Shown: positions 30,184 to 40,251 of the stretch, in pieces
How positions within the stretch are numbered: position 1 is the first letter of the stretch
Layout: every line of letters begins with the position of its first letter
Source: Burkholderia anthina
GTDB taxonomy: Bacteria > Pseudomonadota > Gammaproteobacteria > Burkholderiales > Burkholderiaceae
Direction: 5' to 3'
Length of the DNA: 64,000 nt
Assembly: GCF_902498995.1 (NCBI RefSeq)
Contig: NZ_CABVLY010000004.1
Location: 248,001-312,000 of the forward strand
Translations under genes and position numbers: made by a program
The notes under the pieces: generated by a model
Databases searched by the model: none
Told to the model about the DNA's origin: nothing
Seen by the model: only the letters and a program-made list of their open reading frames with translations

Positions 30184-30567
30184 ATGGCCATCTTCACGCA
30201 TGTCACTGTCGGCACCAACAATCTCGATGCCGCTCGCGGCTTTTACGATACCGTTCTCGGCGAGATCGGACTGAAACGCATCACCGACCTCGGCGAAAAT
30301 GGTTCGATCTGGGGGAAAGACGCACCGTCCTTTTTCGTCTTGAAACCCGTGAACGGTCAGCAGGCGACCATCGGCAACGGTGTCACCGTGGCATTCGAAG
30401 CACCGGATCGCGATTCGATTCACACCTTCCATGATGCCGCGCTGGCTGCCGGCGCCAAGGACGAAGGCGCGGCCGGCCCTCGCGACTGGGCACCCAACGC
30501 CTATGCGGCCTATGTCCGCGACCTGGACGGCAACAAGCTCGCGGTTTACTGTTTCAAACCCGCGTGA
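30184..30567 (+). CDS. VOC-family (glyoxalase/dioxygenase fold) protein
   Basis: A 127-residue protein of the vicinal oxygen chelate fold, with two beta-alpha-beta-beta-beta halves. It opens F-T-H-V-T-V-G-T-N-N-L and ends Y-A-A-Y-V-R-D-L-D-G-N-K-L-A-V-Y-C. The first ligand-position histidine (H5) is present. The substrate is unknown; many such small proteins bind or isomerise aldehyde-thiol adducts. The ATG at 30184 follows AAAGGAAC. It lies downstream of fghA, about 100 bases away, and may belong to the same transcript. Confidence 0.8.
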   Translation: MAIFTHVTVGTNNLDAARGFYDTVLGEIGLKRITDLGENGSIWGKDAPSFFVLKPVNGQQATIGNGVTVAFEAPDRDSIHTFHDAALAAGAKDEGAAGPRDWAPNAYAAYVRDLDGNKLAVYCFKPA

Positions 30568-30659
30568 CACGCTCGATGTGACATCGGCCAGTATTCGACG
30601 TTTATATCCGCGCCGGAAATACGGCGTCGAGCGGGTTCCCGTCCCGGCTCGACGACGTA

Positions 30660-31679
30660 TCACGGGCTTCGGCGCACGTTGCCGTCACCATGACGCTGTA
30701 CTGCGCCGAAACGCTCGCGGTATTCGAGCGGCGTCACGTTGAGCGCGCTCTGGAATGCTTTCCTCATCGTCTCGTAGGTTTTGAAGCCGGCGTTTGCCGC
30801 GACGGTCTTGGCCGGCAGACGCCCTTCTTCAAGCATCCGGCGGGCGGCTTCGATACGGATACGCGTCAGGAATCCGGATGGCGTCATGCCCGTTTCCTTC
30901 TTGAAGCAACGGTTGAAGCTCCGCACGCTCATCGAAAGTCGATCCGCCATTTGAGACGCGCTCAGCTCCTTCTGGCAGTTCTCCAGCATCCAGTCCTGAA
31001 TGTCCCTGATACTGGGGTGGTGCGTCGTCTGGCTCATCAGGTGCGAACTGAACTGCGATTGCCCACCCGGCCGCTTCAGAAATACGACAAGGTCGCGCGC
31101 CACATCGAGCGCCACGTCGCGGCCGAAATCCGCTTCGACGAGCGCCAAGGCCAGATCGATTCCGGCCGTGACGCCTGCCGACGTCCAGAGTTTGCCCGCG
31201 TGAATGAAAATGCAGTCCGTATCGACGCGCACGGCAGGATACCGGGCGCGCAACGCATCCGCGACTGCCCAGTGCGTCGTCGCCCGGACACCATCGAGAA
31301 GGCCCGCGGCGGCGAGAAAGAACGCGCCGGAGCACAACGCCGCCAGCCGTTCCAGACGGTCGAACGCAGCCTCGACCCACTCGACAATCTCATGTGCACG
31401 GTCGAGCGCCTGTTCGATCGACCACGCGCCGACGATCATGGCCGTGTGGGGAAGCGAGAGGCGACTCAGCATCTTTGTCGCGTACAGCGGAACACCCGTA
31501 TCGGTCACGCAGGGGCCGCGCTTGGTCGATACCAACTGGACATCGTAGCGGCCATCGATACGCCGGCGCTGCAGATGCAGGTTCGCATAATGAAAAACGC
31601 TCAATGCACCGATTGCCTCCAGTGCCTTGCATCCGTCGAAAATGACGATATCGATCGTGATTTCCTCCGTCTGGTACAT
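30660..31679 (-). CDS. GlxA-type AraC regulator with DJ-1/PfpI domain
   Basis: A 339-residue protein. The N-terminal half has a class I glutamine-amidotransferase-like (DJ-1/PfpI) fold, with the cysteine elbow in A-L-C-S-G-A-F-F-L-A. The C-terminal 100 residues form a double AraC helix-turn-helix (L-S-A-S-Q-M-A-D-R-L-S-M-S-V-R-S-F and T-V-A-A-N-A-G-F). Relatives control choline, carnitine, arginine or nitrile metabolism. The ATG at 31679 follows AGGGGA; an upstream M is less likely. It is divergent from the TerB-like gene. Target genes are unknown. Confidence 0.88.
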   Translation of the reverse strand: MYQTEEITIDIVIFDGCKALEAIGALSVFHYANLHLQRRRIDGRYDVQLVSTKRGPCVTDTGVPLYATKMLSRLSLPHTAMIVGAWSIEQALDRAHEIVEWVEAAFDRLERLAALCSGAFFLAAAGLLDGVRATTHWAVADALRARYPAVRVDTDCIFIHAGKLWTSAGVTAGIDLALALVEADFGRDVALDVARDLVVFLKRPGGQSQFSSHLMSQTTHHPSIRDIQDWMLENCQKELSASQMADRLSMSVRSFNRCFKKETGMTPSGFLTRIRIEAARRMLEEGRLPAKTVAANAGFKTYETMRKAFQSALNVTPLEYRERFGAVQRHGDGNVRRSP

Positions 31680-32014
31680 AGGTGTCCCCTTCCCGACCGG
31701 TTGACTGCCGCGGAAATGTTCCGACGACCCAGCAACCATGTCACGCACGAATCATGCCAATCCGCTCCGGTTTCGAGCGATCTGCCGGTTTGCCGAAGTA
31801 CCGCCCGCCGCGTCATCGAGCCGGGCACCGGCGGCGATCCGGATTCGCGTGTTCCGCGGGATCGCTTGAGGGTCGGCCGGGATTCGGAACCGCCCTCCTC
31901 ACTTCGGTTTTTCCGAAGCTTCAGTATTGGATTAACTGATTTTTCCGATTACCCAAACCGTCGAAACTGTTGACTCTTCAACAACGCGGAACGATCCCGC
32001 AAAGGAGCAACAGC
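31680..32014. other. divergent control region with TTTTTCCGA direct repeats
   Basis: About 335 bases without a gene. TTTTTCCGA occurs at 31908-31916 and 31940-31948, exactly 32 bases apart, so on the same helix face. AraC proteins bind such direct repeats. The first copy is also part of a small hairpin, CTTCGG/CCGAAG. Confidence 0.4.
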
Positions 32015-32437
32015 ATGAGAACCTATCCCCGCAACAGCGCCCAGGCAGCCGCACGCATCGTTGCGCTGGTGCTGATCGCGGACGGCCACGTCGATCCCAG
32101 CGAGGAACGGTTCCTCGAGAAACTCGAGACCGAACGCAGGTTCGGGATCGCGTCGACCGAGTTTGCGCAAATCGTCCAGACGGTATGCGAGGATCAGGCA
32201 ATCAGCCACGTTTCGTCCGGCGCCATTTCCGGCCATCTCGATCACGCCACGCTCGAAACGCTACTCGCGGAAATCGACGACCCCGATTTGCGCGTGAGGA
32301 TCATCGCGATGTGTCTCGCCGTCGCATCGGCGGATGGACACCTCGCGGACGGTGAAATCAGTGTGCTCGGGACCATTCTGACTGCATGGACGCCGCAAAC
32401 GCTGAACTTCGCTTCAGAAGAACGCAGTTTCGCGTAG
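32015..32437 (+). CDS. TerB-like domain protein
   Basis: A 140-residue all-helical protein resembling the TerB/DjlA N-terminal fold, with paired acidic motifs I-A-D-G-H-V-D-P-S-E-E and S-A-D-G-H-L-A-D-G-E that mark the metal-binding halves. TerB domains are linked to stress and tellurite response, but the biochemical role is unclear. AAAGGAG lies seven bases before the ATG. It is divergent from the GlxA-type regulator. Confidence 0.75.
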   Translation: MRTYPRNSAQAAARIVALVLIADGHVDPSEERFLEKLETERRFGIASTEFAQIVQTVCEDQAISHVSSGAISGHLDHATLETLLAEIDDPDLRVRIIAMCLAVASADGHLADGEISVLGTILTAWTPQTLNFASEERSFA

Positions 32438-32579
32438 GCCCCCGGCGAAGCCTGCCCCGGCTTCCGACAGTCGCCGCCGAGGCCGGAAACGTCCCGCGCT
32501 CGCCCAAGCCCTCGAGGCCATCCGACCTCGCGGACATCCGGGTCAAAGTATTCGGCGTGTTATTCCGCAAGTAAAACCA

Positions 32580-33584
32580 ATGATTGCAATGAAGCGCATT
32601 TTGATCGTGAAGGTGACGTCGCTCGGCGACGTCGTCCAGACGCTGCCGGTCGTCGCGGATCTCCATCGTGCATTTCCCGGCGTGACGGTCGATTGGGCCG
32701 TCGACGAGTCGTGTGCCGAAGTCGTGCGCTGGCACCCGGGCGTCGGCAACGTGCTCTGCGCACCGCTGCGGCGGTTCAAGAAGCGCCGGAACCGCGGCGA
32801 CCTGAAGGCGATTTCCGCGTCGATCGGCGCGCTGCGCGCGCACCGGTACGACGCCGTCATCGACCTGCACGGCGTCTACAAGAGCGCGATCATCTCGGTG
32901 CTCGCGCGTGCTGCGCGCCGCGTCGGCTATCAGACGCAGGATCTCGGCGAGACGGGCGCGCGTTTCGCGTATTCGCATCGCTTCGGTCCGCGCCCGGACT
33001 GCGACGCGTGGCACGGGATGCGCGTGAGCGCCGGCGAGGCGCTGGGCTATGTCCCCGAAGGGGTCGCGGCATACGGCATCGTGGCGCCGCAGGACACGAG
33101 CCTGCCGGCCGCCGTGACCGACGGCGCGCCGTTCATGCTGCTGTTTCACGCCACCTCCAATCCGGACAAGAAATGGCCGGCCGATCACTGGGCTGCGCTC
33201 GCCATGCAGATGATGGCGCGCGGCATGCGCGTGCTGGTGCCGTGGGGCTCGGCCGCCGAACATGACGACGCGCGGGACATCGCGGCACGCGCGCCGGGCG
33301 CGGTCGTGCTGCCCGCGATGTCGGTGCGCGAACTGGGCGCGGCGATCGGCCGGGCCGCGCTCGTGGCGGGAGTCGATACCGGATTCGTGCACATGGCGCA
33401 TGCGTTGCGGCGGCCGACCGTGATGATTTTCGTCGCGACGTCGCGCCATCACTGCGGCATCGGCGGCGTGCCGAATGCGCTGTCGATCGGCGAGCCGGGC
33501 GCGATGCCGTCTGTCGACCAGGTGATGATCGCCCTTGGCAAAGTCCAATGTGCTCACAAGGAATGCGAATCACTGGATTCGTGA
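32580..33584 (+). CDS. glycosyltransferase family 9, LPS heptosyltransferase I type
   Basis: A 334-residue GT-B glycosyltransferase. The N-terminal K-R-I-L-I-V-K-V-T-S-L-G-D-V-V-Q-T-L-P and the donor site region H-A-T-S-N-P-D-K-K-W-P and G-V-D-T-G are characteristic of WaaC-type heptosyltransferases, which add heptose to the lipid A-Kdo core at the inner membrane. Start codons at 32580 and 32589 are both possible and neither has a good ribosome site. It stands alone, away from other core-LPS genes, so a special or duplicate role is possible. Confidence 0.85.
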   Translation: MIAMKRILIVKVTSLGDVVQTLPVVADLHRAFPGVTVDWAVDESCAEVVRWHPGVGNVLCAPLRRFKKRRNRGDLKAISASIGALRAHRYDAVIDLHGVYKSAIISVLARAARRVGYQTQDLGETGARFAYSHRFGPRPDCDAWHGMRVSAGEALGYVPEGVAAYGIVAPQDTSLPAAVTDGAPFMLLFHATSNPDKKWPADHWAALAMQMMARGMRVLVPWGSAAEHDDARDIAARAPGAVVLPAMSVRELGAAIGRAALVAGVDTGFVHMAHALRRPTVMIFVATSRHHCGIGGVPNALSIGEPGAMPSVDQVMIALGKVQCAHKECESLDS

Positions 33585-33822
33585 CAAACACGACCGCCAC
33601 CCCGTATCGGACGACGCGAGTTTCGTGAATGCCTTCGCGACGTTCGATCGCGGTGCCCGGCGGTAGATCTGAACCCGACAGGCTCTCCGTCGAAACGGCG
33701 AGAATGGTCGATGACGCAGGCTCAACCCGGCACTATCGATCCGGATATGGGCGGGTGGAAGATGACGGTCATCGCAGCACAGGCCCGCGCCTGTTTCCTC
33801 TTTTCACCCGAGGAGGCCACCG

Positions 33823-34659
33823 TCACCCAAGCTCGCGCGACATCGCCCCCGGATCGATCGCCACGATCACATTCGCCACGACCCCGCGTGCCGGATCGCG
33901 CGAGTCCACCAACGTCGTGCGCGCAACGGCTTGAGCGCCATGCTGGCTCGCGTAGACCGGATCGTCGGTCAGCGCGACACGGGCAACGCGGTTGTCGCGA
34001 TATGGCGCGACGTCCCGCATCAACGGCACGATCAGCGTTTCCGGAAGAAACACTTGCCCGATGTGCGCGACGTGATCGCCATGCGACGCGTTCGCGGCCG
34101 AGCGGACCCGGAAATGCACGTGATTCGTTCGCCCCGGATATACGCCGGGAACGATCGAATCGAAACGTGCGATGCCGTTCCGATCGGTTGGCTGCACCCC
34201 GCGCAAGAACGTCAACGCGTCGGTCGGGTGCGGTGCCGGCGGCATGCCCGACGGTAGCCCATGATTCGCGCCGGCCGGACCGAAGCCGGACGGCGGCGGC
34301 CCGGGCGGCGGTCCAGCGGGCGGCCCCGAACGCGAGAGCTGACCGAAGCCCGAATAGACGCCGAGCGCGTCGCATTGCCAGACGTCGACGAGCGCATCGG
34401 CCAGCGGCACGCAGCCGCGCACGTCGATCACCGTGAAGCGAAGATCGAGCGGCACGCCCGGCTTGTGCTCGCGAATGTCGCGCCGCATCAGGCGCTTGTC
34501 GAGATAGTACGGGCCGAGGACTTGCTCCGCACTCGCCACGCACACCCCCGTGTTCGCCGCGCCCCCGGGGCGGGCATGCATGGCGAAGCCGAGCGCCGCG
34601 CCCGTCGTCAACACGGACGACAGAAACGCGCGGCGGGACAGACTGGAACGATAGAGCAT
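33823..34659 (-). CDS. exported intradiol ring-cleavage dioxygenase-like protein
   Basis: A 278-residue protein with a twin-arginine-like leader (S-R-R-A-F-L). The intradiol fold has likely Fe(III) ligands Y102, Y174, H180 and H182 (V-Y-S-G, then G-V-Y-P-G-R-T-N-H-V-H). Between the two tyrosines lies a Gly/Pro-rich insert, about residues 112-145, that I do not know from the family. Substrates of exported intradiol dioxygenases are mostly unknown, perhaps plant or lignin catechols. It follows the Gly-rich lipoprotein gene after 158 bases. Confidence 0.82.
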   Translation of the reverse strand: MLYRSSLSRRAFLSSVLTTGAALGFAMHARPGGAANTGVCVASAEQVLGPYYLDKRLMRRDIREHKPGVPLDLRFTVIDVRGCVPLADALVDVWQCDALGVYSGFGQLSRSGPPAGPPPGPPPSGFGPAGANHGLPSGMPPAPHPTDALTFLRGVQPTDRNGIARFDSIVPGVYPGRTNHVHFRVRSAANASHGDHVAHIGQVFLPETLIVPLMRDVAPYRDNRVARVALTDDPVYASQHGAQAVARTTLVDSRDPARGVVANVIVAIDPGAMSRELG

Positions 34660-34817
34660 GACGAGTCACGGTTTGACGCACGGGAGCACGCTGATTCCGG
34701 CGGTGCCTTGGCGCGACGCATTGAAGGAAATCGTGAGCGGCCGGCTGGATTTCGCCGACGACACACGGCAGCTGCATGCCCGGCGGCGGCACGGCCGGCC
34801 GCCGGGGATCGCATCGA

Positions 34818-35024
34818 TCAGCTCAACGCGGACGGATGCGGCACGACGATCGCGCCTTGCGGCCCACCGCCGCCGCCGCCGGGGCCTCCCGGCCCGCCTT
34901 GTCCGCCCGGGCCCCCGGGGCCGCCGCCCGGCCCGCCCCAGCCGCCGCAATACGGCAACAGGCAACATCCGCTGAGCGCGGAAACCAGTGCAATCAATGC
35001 CGCCAGTGCAAGCGTGTTTCTCAT
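34818..35024 (-). CDS. small glycine/proline-rich lipoprotein
   Basis: A 68-residue protein with a signal peptide and lipobox L-S-G-C, giving a lipidated C20. Residues 27-55 are almost only Gly and Pro. AAGGAG precedes the ATG, and it starts 16 bases after the RcnB-like gene, so it is a real member of this operon. It could be a surface spacer or anchor; no domain is recognisable. Confidence 0.75.
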   Translation of the reverse strand: MRNTLALAALIALVSALSGCCLLPYCGGWGGPGGGPGGPGGQGGPGGPGGGGGGPQGAIVVPHPSALS

Positions 35025-35040
35025 GTCACTCCTTGTTCGT

Positions 35041-35433
35041 TCAATGATGCGGGCCGCTGAGGATGCTCGTGATCACGCCGGTCGTCATCGCGGCCAGCAC
35101 GAAATCGCCGTCGATCTGCAGCCACTGATAGCCGGACGGCGGCGGCTGAAGGTCGTGCCCGCGCCAGTCGTCGACCACATACTTCGGACCGCGATAGTCC
35201 TGCGGCACGCGTCCGCCGCGGCGATGCCAGTCGCCTCGCGCAGCGTCCATCCGCGCGTCGGGACGCGCACGCATCGCGCCGTCGCGATCCGGCGCACGAT
35301 CCGGCCGCGTCTCGCGGGCGCGGTCCGCCCCGGGGCCGCCCGGCGCGTCGCCGGGCCCCTGCTGCGCCGACGCGCCGATCGACGTTCCAGACATCCCGGC
35401 GGCAACGAGCAACGCGAGAATCCGTTTCTTCAT
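35041..35433 (-). CDS. RcnB-family periplasmic protein
   Basis: A 130-residue secreted protein with a signal peptide (A-S-A near residue 23), an Arg/Asp-rich linker and a C-terminal domain ending G-Y-Q-W-L-Q-I-D-G-D-F-V-L, the mark of RcnB-like proteins. RcnB in Escherichia coli helps nickel and cobalt balance; the role here is unknown. AGGAGA precedes the ATG. It leads a small operon with the lipoprotein and perhaps the dioxygenase. Confidence 0.78.
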   Translation of the reverse strand: MKKRILALLVAAGMSGTSIGASAQQGPGDAPGGPGADRARETRPDRAPDRDGAMRARPDARMDAARGDWHRRGGRVPQDYRGPKYVVDDWRGHDLQPPPSGYQWLQIDGDFVLAAMTTGVITSILSGPHH

Positions 35434-35590
35434 GGTGCTTTTCTCCTGAAATCAAACACGACAATCCGCATGCCGCCCGTGAACGGACCGAAACACGTCA
35501 CGTCGTGAATGCACTGCATCCGGAGACGGCTGCCATCTGCCGCCCCCGACTTCCGGCAATCGATTGAAGCTCGCAGCTTCCGCGCTTCGC

Positions 35591-37060
35591 TCACGACTGC
35601 CCTGACACATGCCGAGCGTCGCCCGCTTGCGACGCATCGTCAGCCCTTTCCGACCAGCCGCCGCCGAGCACCTTGTACAGCGTCACCAGATTCGACAGCT
35701 TCGACAGTTGATCGGTGACGAGCTGCTGCTGCGCCGTATACAACGTTCGTTGCGCGGTCAGCAGCGTGAGGAAGCTGTCGGTGCCGGTCCGGTAGCGCGC
35801 TTGCGCAAGATCGTAGTAATCCTGAGCGGATCGCACGTACTCGCGATCGGCGTCGACCTGCGTCACATAGGTCTCGCGCCCGGCCAGCGCATTGGCGACT
35901 TCCTTGAACGCGGTCTGGATCGCCTTCTCGTAGTCCGCCACGTCGATGTCCTTCTCGATCCGCGCAACGTCGAGCGATGCCTTGTTGCTGCCGTAATCGA
36001 AGATCGGCATCGTGATCGACGGCGCGAACGTCCATGCGCCGGTGCCGGCCTTGAACAGCTGCGCCAGGCCGGTGCTGGCCGTCCCGGCCGTCGCCGTCAG
36101 CGCGATCTTCGGGAAGAACGCGGCGCGCGCGGCGCCGATGTTCGCGTTCGCGGCCTTCAGCGTATGTTCGGCGGCCTCGATGTCGGGCCGGCGCGCCAGC
36201 AGGTCGGACGGCACGCCGGCGCCGATGTCCGCGAACATCGCGTCGCCGTCGAACAGCGTCGGGCCCGAGTCGAGATCGTCCGGCAGCGCGCAGCCGATCT
36301 GCGCCGCGAGCGTGTTGCGGTCCTGCGCGACCGCCCGCGTGTACGACGCGACGCTCGCCTTCGCGCTCGCGAGCGACGTCTGCGCCTCGCGCACGTCCTG
36401 CAGCGACGCACTGCCGATCTTCTGCATCGCGACCGTCAGGTCGTAGGTGCGCTGGTCGGCTGCCGCCGTATCCGTCGTGATCTTGAGCATCGCCTCGTCG
36501 GCGCGCAGTTGCAGATAGTCGGTCGCGACGGTCGCGACCAGCGAAAACTGCGTGCTCACGCGCGACGCATCGGTCGACAGGTAGTTCTCGAGCGCCTGCC
36601 GCTTCAGGCTTTGCAGGCGGCCGAAGAAGTCGATCTCCCACGACGTCGTGCCGACCGACACGCTGCTCGACCGCGTGGTCGTGCCGTCGCTGCGCGCATT
36701 CGACAGCGATCCGGTCGCGTCGATCGACGGGGCGAGCGCCGCGCGCGTGATGCGGTACTGCGCTTCGTATTCGGCGACCTGAAGCGCGGCCACGCGCAGG
36801 TCGCGGTTGTTGTCGAGCGCGAGCGCGATCAGCTTCCGCAGGTGCGGATCGCGATAGAAATCGCGCCAGCCGACTTCGGCCGCCACCGGCGTCGCGGCCC
36901 CGCTGGCCGCGGACGGCGCGGACGGCGCGGACGCGGTGCCGTACGCCGGCCCGCTCGGCCATGCGCCGGCCATCGGCGCGGCCGGACGTTGATAGACGGG
37001 GTCGAGCGAGCACGCAGCGAGCGCGGCAACGCAAACCAGCGTCAGGCATTTCAGTTTCAT
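35591..37060 (-). CDS. outer-membrane efflux lipoprotein, OprM/NodT family
   Basis: A 489-residue TolC-like channel with a lipobox (A-A-C, C16) and two repeats of helical outer-membrane efflux domains. It forms the outer-membrane duct of the RND pump upstream. The ATG overlaps the RND stop (ATGA). The open frame extends far upstream over the RND gene, but that part is a shadow. It is the last gene of the operon. Confidence 0.93.
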   Translation of the reverse strand: MKLKCLTLVCVAALAACSLDPVYQRPAAPMAGAWPSGPAYGTASAPSAPSAASGAATPVAAEVGWRDFYRDPHLRKLIALALDNNRDLRVAALQVAEYEAQYRITRAALAPSIDATGSLSNARSDGTTTRSSSVSVGTTSWEIDFFGRLQSLKRQALENYLSTDASRVSTQFSLVATVATDYLQLRADEAMLKITTDTAAADQRTYDLTVAMQKIGSASLQDVREAQTSLASAKASVASYTRAVAQDRNTLAAQIGCALPDDLDSGPTLFDGDAMFADIGAGVPSDLLARRPDIEAAEHTLKAANANIGAARAAFFPKIALTATAGTASTGLAQLFKAGTGAWTFAPSITMPIFDYGSNKASLDVARIEKDIDVADYEKAIQTAFKEVANALAGRETYVTQVDADREYVRSAQDYYDLAQARYRTGTDSFLTLLTAQRTLYTAQQQLVTDQLSKLSNLVTLYKVLGGGWSERADDASQAGDARHVSGQS

Positions 37061-40000
37061 GCTTGTTCCTCGTCGTGCCGCGCGCCGTCGTGGCCGTGTT
37101 CGTTGAACAGCCTGCGCACGACGATGAAAAACACCGGCACGAAAAATATCGCGAGCACCGTCGCGGCGATCATCCCGCCCGCGACGCCCGTTCCGATCGC
37201 ATGCCGGGCGGCCGAGCCGGCGCCGGTGCTGATTACGAGCGGCAGCACGCCGAACACGAACGCGAGCGACGTCATCAGGATCGGCCGCAACCGCAGGTGC
37301 GCGGCCTCGAGCGTCGCGTCGAGCAGCCCGCGGCCCTGCGCCTGCAGGCCCTTCGCGAATTCGACGATCAGGATCGCGTTCTTCGTCGACAGGCCGATCG
37401 TCGTCAACAGGCCGACCTTGAAGTACACGTCGTTCGACAGACCGCGAAGATGCGCGGCGCCGAGCGCGCCGAGCACGCCGATCGGCACCACGAGAATCAC
37501 CGCGAGCGGCACCGACCAGCTTTCGTACAGCCCGGCCAGGCACAGAAACACGACGATCAGCGAGATCGCGTAAAGGTAGGTCGCCTGCGAGCCGGCCAGT
37601 ACCTCCTGATACGACTGGCCCGTCCATTCGATGCCGAAGCCGCTCGGCAACTGCTGCGCGATCTTCTCGACCGCCGTCATCGCCTGGCCGGTACTGACGC
37701 CGGGCGCCGTCTGCGCGCTCATCTCCATCGCGAGCTCGCGGTTGTAGCGTTCGATCTGCGGCGGGCCGAAGGTCCAGCGCGTGCTGGAGAACGCCGAGAA
37801 CGGCACCATCTGCCCGTCGTAGGACGTCGTCGTCGACGAAGCCGACGTGCCCGACGAAGAGGTCGAAGACGACGATGAATCGGCGCGCACATACCACTGC
37901 CCGATGTCCGACGGCATCATCCGGTACGGCGCGTCGGCCTGCACGTAGACCTTCTGGATCCGGCCGGTGTCGATGTAGTTGTTCACGTACGACGAGCCGA
38001 ACGCGGTCGACAGCGTCGTGTCGATATCCGAGACCGACAGCCCGAGCGCACTGGCCTTCTCGCGGTCGATGTCGACATAGAGCTGCGGCGTGTCCTCGAG
38101 GCCTGCCGGGCGCGTCATCGCGAGCGACGGCTCCTTCGCGGCCAGCGCCATGAAGCGGTTGCGCGCGCTCAGCAGCTTGTCGTGCCCCTGGCCCGAACGA
38201 TCCTCGATCTCGAAGTCGAGGCCGCTTTGCGTGCCGAGCCCCTGGATCGCGGGCTGGTTCATCACGAAGATCTGCGCATCGCGACGCTTCGCGAACGCGG
38301 CGTTCGCGCGATCGATCACCGCCTGCGCGCTGTCGTTCGAGCCGCGCTGGCCCCAGTCCTTGAGCTGCACGAAGGCGAACGCGTTGTTCTGCCCCTGGCC
38401 GTTGAAGCTGAACCCGTTGACCGTCATGACGTGCGCGACGGCCGGCTGCTTCAGGAAATACTGTTCGACCGCCTGGACCGTCTTCAGCGTGCCCGATGCC
38501 GGCGTGCCGACCGGCGCGGACACGGACACCATGATCGAGCCCTGGTCCTCTTCCGGCAGATACGACGACGGCAGCGTCGCGAACAGCAGCGCGACGATGC
38601 CGGCGACCAGCGCATAGGCGATCATCCAGCGCGCGGGCTTCGCGACGACGCGTGCGAGCGTCGCGCTGTATCCCGCGTTGCTTTTCTCGAACATCCGGTT
38701 GAACGCGCCGAGGAACCCGCGGCGCGCGTGCTGCCCGGCCGACGCGGGCGTGAGCAGCGTCGCGCACAGCGCGGGCGTCAGCGTCAGCGCGAGCAGCACG
38801 GACAACACCATCGCGGACACGATCGTCACCGAGAACTGCCGGTAGATCGCGCCCGTCGAGCCCGAGAAGAACGCCATCGGAATGAACACGGCGGTCAGCA
38901 CGGTCGTCACGCCGACGAGCGCGCCGGTGATCTGCCCCATCGCCTTCTTCGTCGCGGCCTTCGGCCCGAGCTTCTCGTCGGCCATGATCCGCTCGACGTT
39001 CTCGACGACGACGATCGCATCGTCGACCAGCAGCCCGATCGCGAGCACCATCGCGAACATCGACAGCACGTTGATCGAGAACCCGATCGCCGACATCACG
39101 CCCAGCGTGCCCAGCAGCGCGACCGGCACGACGATGGTCGGGATCAGCGTCGCGCGCAGGTTCTGCAGGAACAGGTACATCACGAGGAACACCAGGATCA
39201 CGGCCTCGAAGAGCGTCTTCACGACTTCCTCGATCGAGATCCTCACGAACGGCGTCGAATCGTACGGATAGCTGATCGCGACGTCCTTCGGCAACTGCGG
39301 CTGCAGTTCGGCGAGCTTCGCGCGCACCTTCTTCGCCGTCGACATCGCGTTCGCGCCGGTCGACAGCTTGATCGCGAGCGCGGCGGCCGGCTTGCCGTCG
39401 CTGCGCGACGACGTATCGTACGAATCGCCGCCGACCTCGATGCGCGCGACGTCCTTCAACAGCACCTTCGAGCCGTCGGCATTGACGCGCAGCAGGATGT
39501 TGCCGAACTGTTCGGGCGTGGTCAGCAGGCTCGACGACGCGATGGTCGCGTTGATCGCCTGCGCATCCGTCGCGGGCGCCCCGCCCAGCTCGCCGACCGA
39601 CAACTGCACGTTCTGGCTGGTGATGGCGGTCGTCACGTCCGACGCGGTGAGCCCGACGCTCTTCAGCCTGACCGGGTTCAGCCAGATCCGCATCGCGTGC
39701 TCGGCGCCGAACAGCGTGACGTCGCCGACGCCGGTCAGCTGCGTGAGCGGATCCTCGATCTGCGTCGCGATCACGTTGCCGAGATCGATCGAGTTCAGCG
39801 TGCCGCCGGGCGACGACAGCGCAACGATCATCAGGAAGTTGCTGGACGCCTTCGCGACCTGCACGCCCTGTTCCTGGACCGTTTCGGGCAGCGACGCCGA
39901 TGCCTGCGTCACCTTGTTCTGCACCTGCACCTGCGCGATGTCGGCGTTGGTGCCGGGCGCGAACGTCAGGTTGATCGTCGCCTGCCCCGCGTTGCTGCTC

Positions 40001-40242
40001 GTCGACGACATGTACATCAGGTTGTCGATGCCGGACAGCTTCTGCTCGATCACCTGCGTGACGGTCTTGGCCACCGTGTCGGCCGACGCGCCCGGATAGG
40101 TCGCGCTCACGCGCACCGACGGCGGCGCGATGGTCGGATACTGCTCGACCGGCAGCGTCGTGGTCGCGGCGGCGCCGATCAGCATGATCACGATCGCGAT
40201 CACCCATGCGAGGATCGGGCGCTGTATGAAGAATCCTGCCAT
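37057..40242 (-). CDS. RND multidrug efflux transporter, HAE1 family
   Basis: A 1061-residue inner-membrane proton-driven pump with twelve predicted membrane segments and the charged pair region [13 protein letters not shown]. It starts [14 protein letters not shown] Ser/Thr-rich loop of about 23 residues (near 784-806) is inserted in a periplasmic loop before Q-M-V-P-F-S-A-F, longer than I know from AcrB or MexB. It lies between the fusion protein and the OprM-type gene; substrates are unknown. Confidence 0.95.
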   Translation of the reverse strand: MAGFFIQRPILAWVIAIVIMLIGAAATTTLPVEQYPTIAPPSVRVSATYPGASADTVAKTVTQVIEQKLSGIDNLMYMSSTSSNAGQATINLTFAPGTNADIAQVQVQNKVTQASASLPETVQEQGVQVAKASSNFLMIVALSSPGGTLNSIDLGNVIATQIEDPLTQLTGVGDVTLFGAEHAMRIWLNPVRLKSVGLTASDVTTAITSQNVQLSVGELGGAPATDAQAINATIASSSLLTTPEQFGNILLRVNADGSKVLLKDVARIEVGGDSYDTSSRSDGKPAAALAIKLSTGANAMSTAKKVRAKLAELQPQLPKDVAISYPYDSTPFVRISIEEVVKTLFEAVILVFLVMYLFLQNLRATLIPTIVVPVALLGTLGVMSAIGFSINVLSMFAMVLAIGLLVDDAIVVVENVERIMADEKLGPKAATKKAMGQITGALVGVTTVLTAVFIPMAFFSGSTGAIYRQFSVTIVSAMVLSVLLALTLTPALCATLLTPASAGQHARRGFLGAFNRMFEKSNAGYSATLARVVAKPARWMIAYALVAGIVALLFATLPSSYLPEEDQGSIMVSVSAPVGTPASGTLKTVQAVEQYFLKQPAVAHVMTVNGFSFNGQGQNNAFAFVQLKDWGQRGSNDSAQAVIDRANAAFAKRRDAQIFVMNQPAIQGLGTQSGLDFEIEDRSGQGHDKLLSARNRFMALAAKEPSLAMTRPAGLEDTPQLYVDIDREKASALGLSVSDIDTTLSTAFGSSYVNNYIDTGRIQKVYVQADAPYRMMPSDIGQWYVRADSSSSSTSSSGTSASSTTTSYDGQMVPFSAFSSTRWTFGPPQIERYNRELAMEMSAQTAPGVSTGQAMTAVEKIAQQLPSGFGIEWTGQSYQEVLAGSQATYLYAISLIVVFLCLAGLYESWSVPLAVILVVPIGVLGALGAAHLRGLSNDVYFKVGLLTTIGLSTKNAILIVEFAKGLQAQGRGLLDATLEAAHLRLRPILMTSLAFVFGVLPLVISTGAGSAARHAIGTGVAGGMIAATVLAIFFVPVFFIVVRRLFNEHGHDGARHDEEQA

Positions 40243-40251
40243 GCGCCCTCC

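Noticed and set aside
34830-34980. Tandem GGCCCGG-type repeats as a possible repeat array or CRISPR
   Set aside because: They are codon repeats of the Gly/Pro-rich lipoprotein, without spacers or uniform units.
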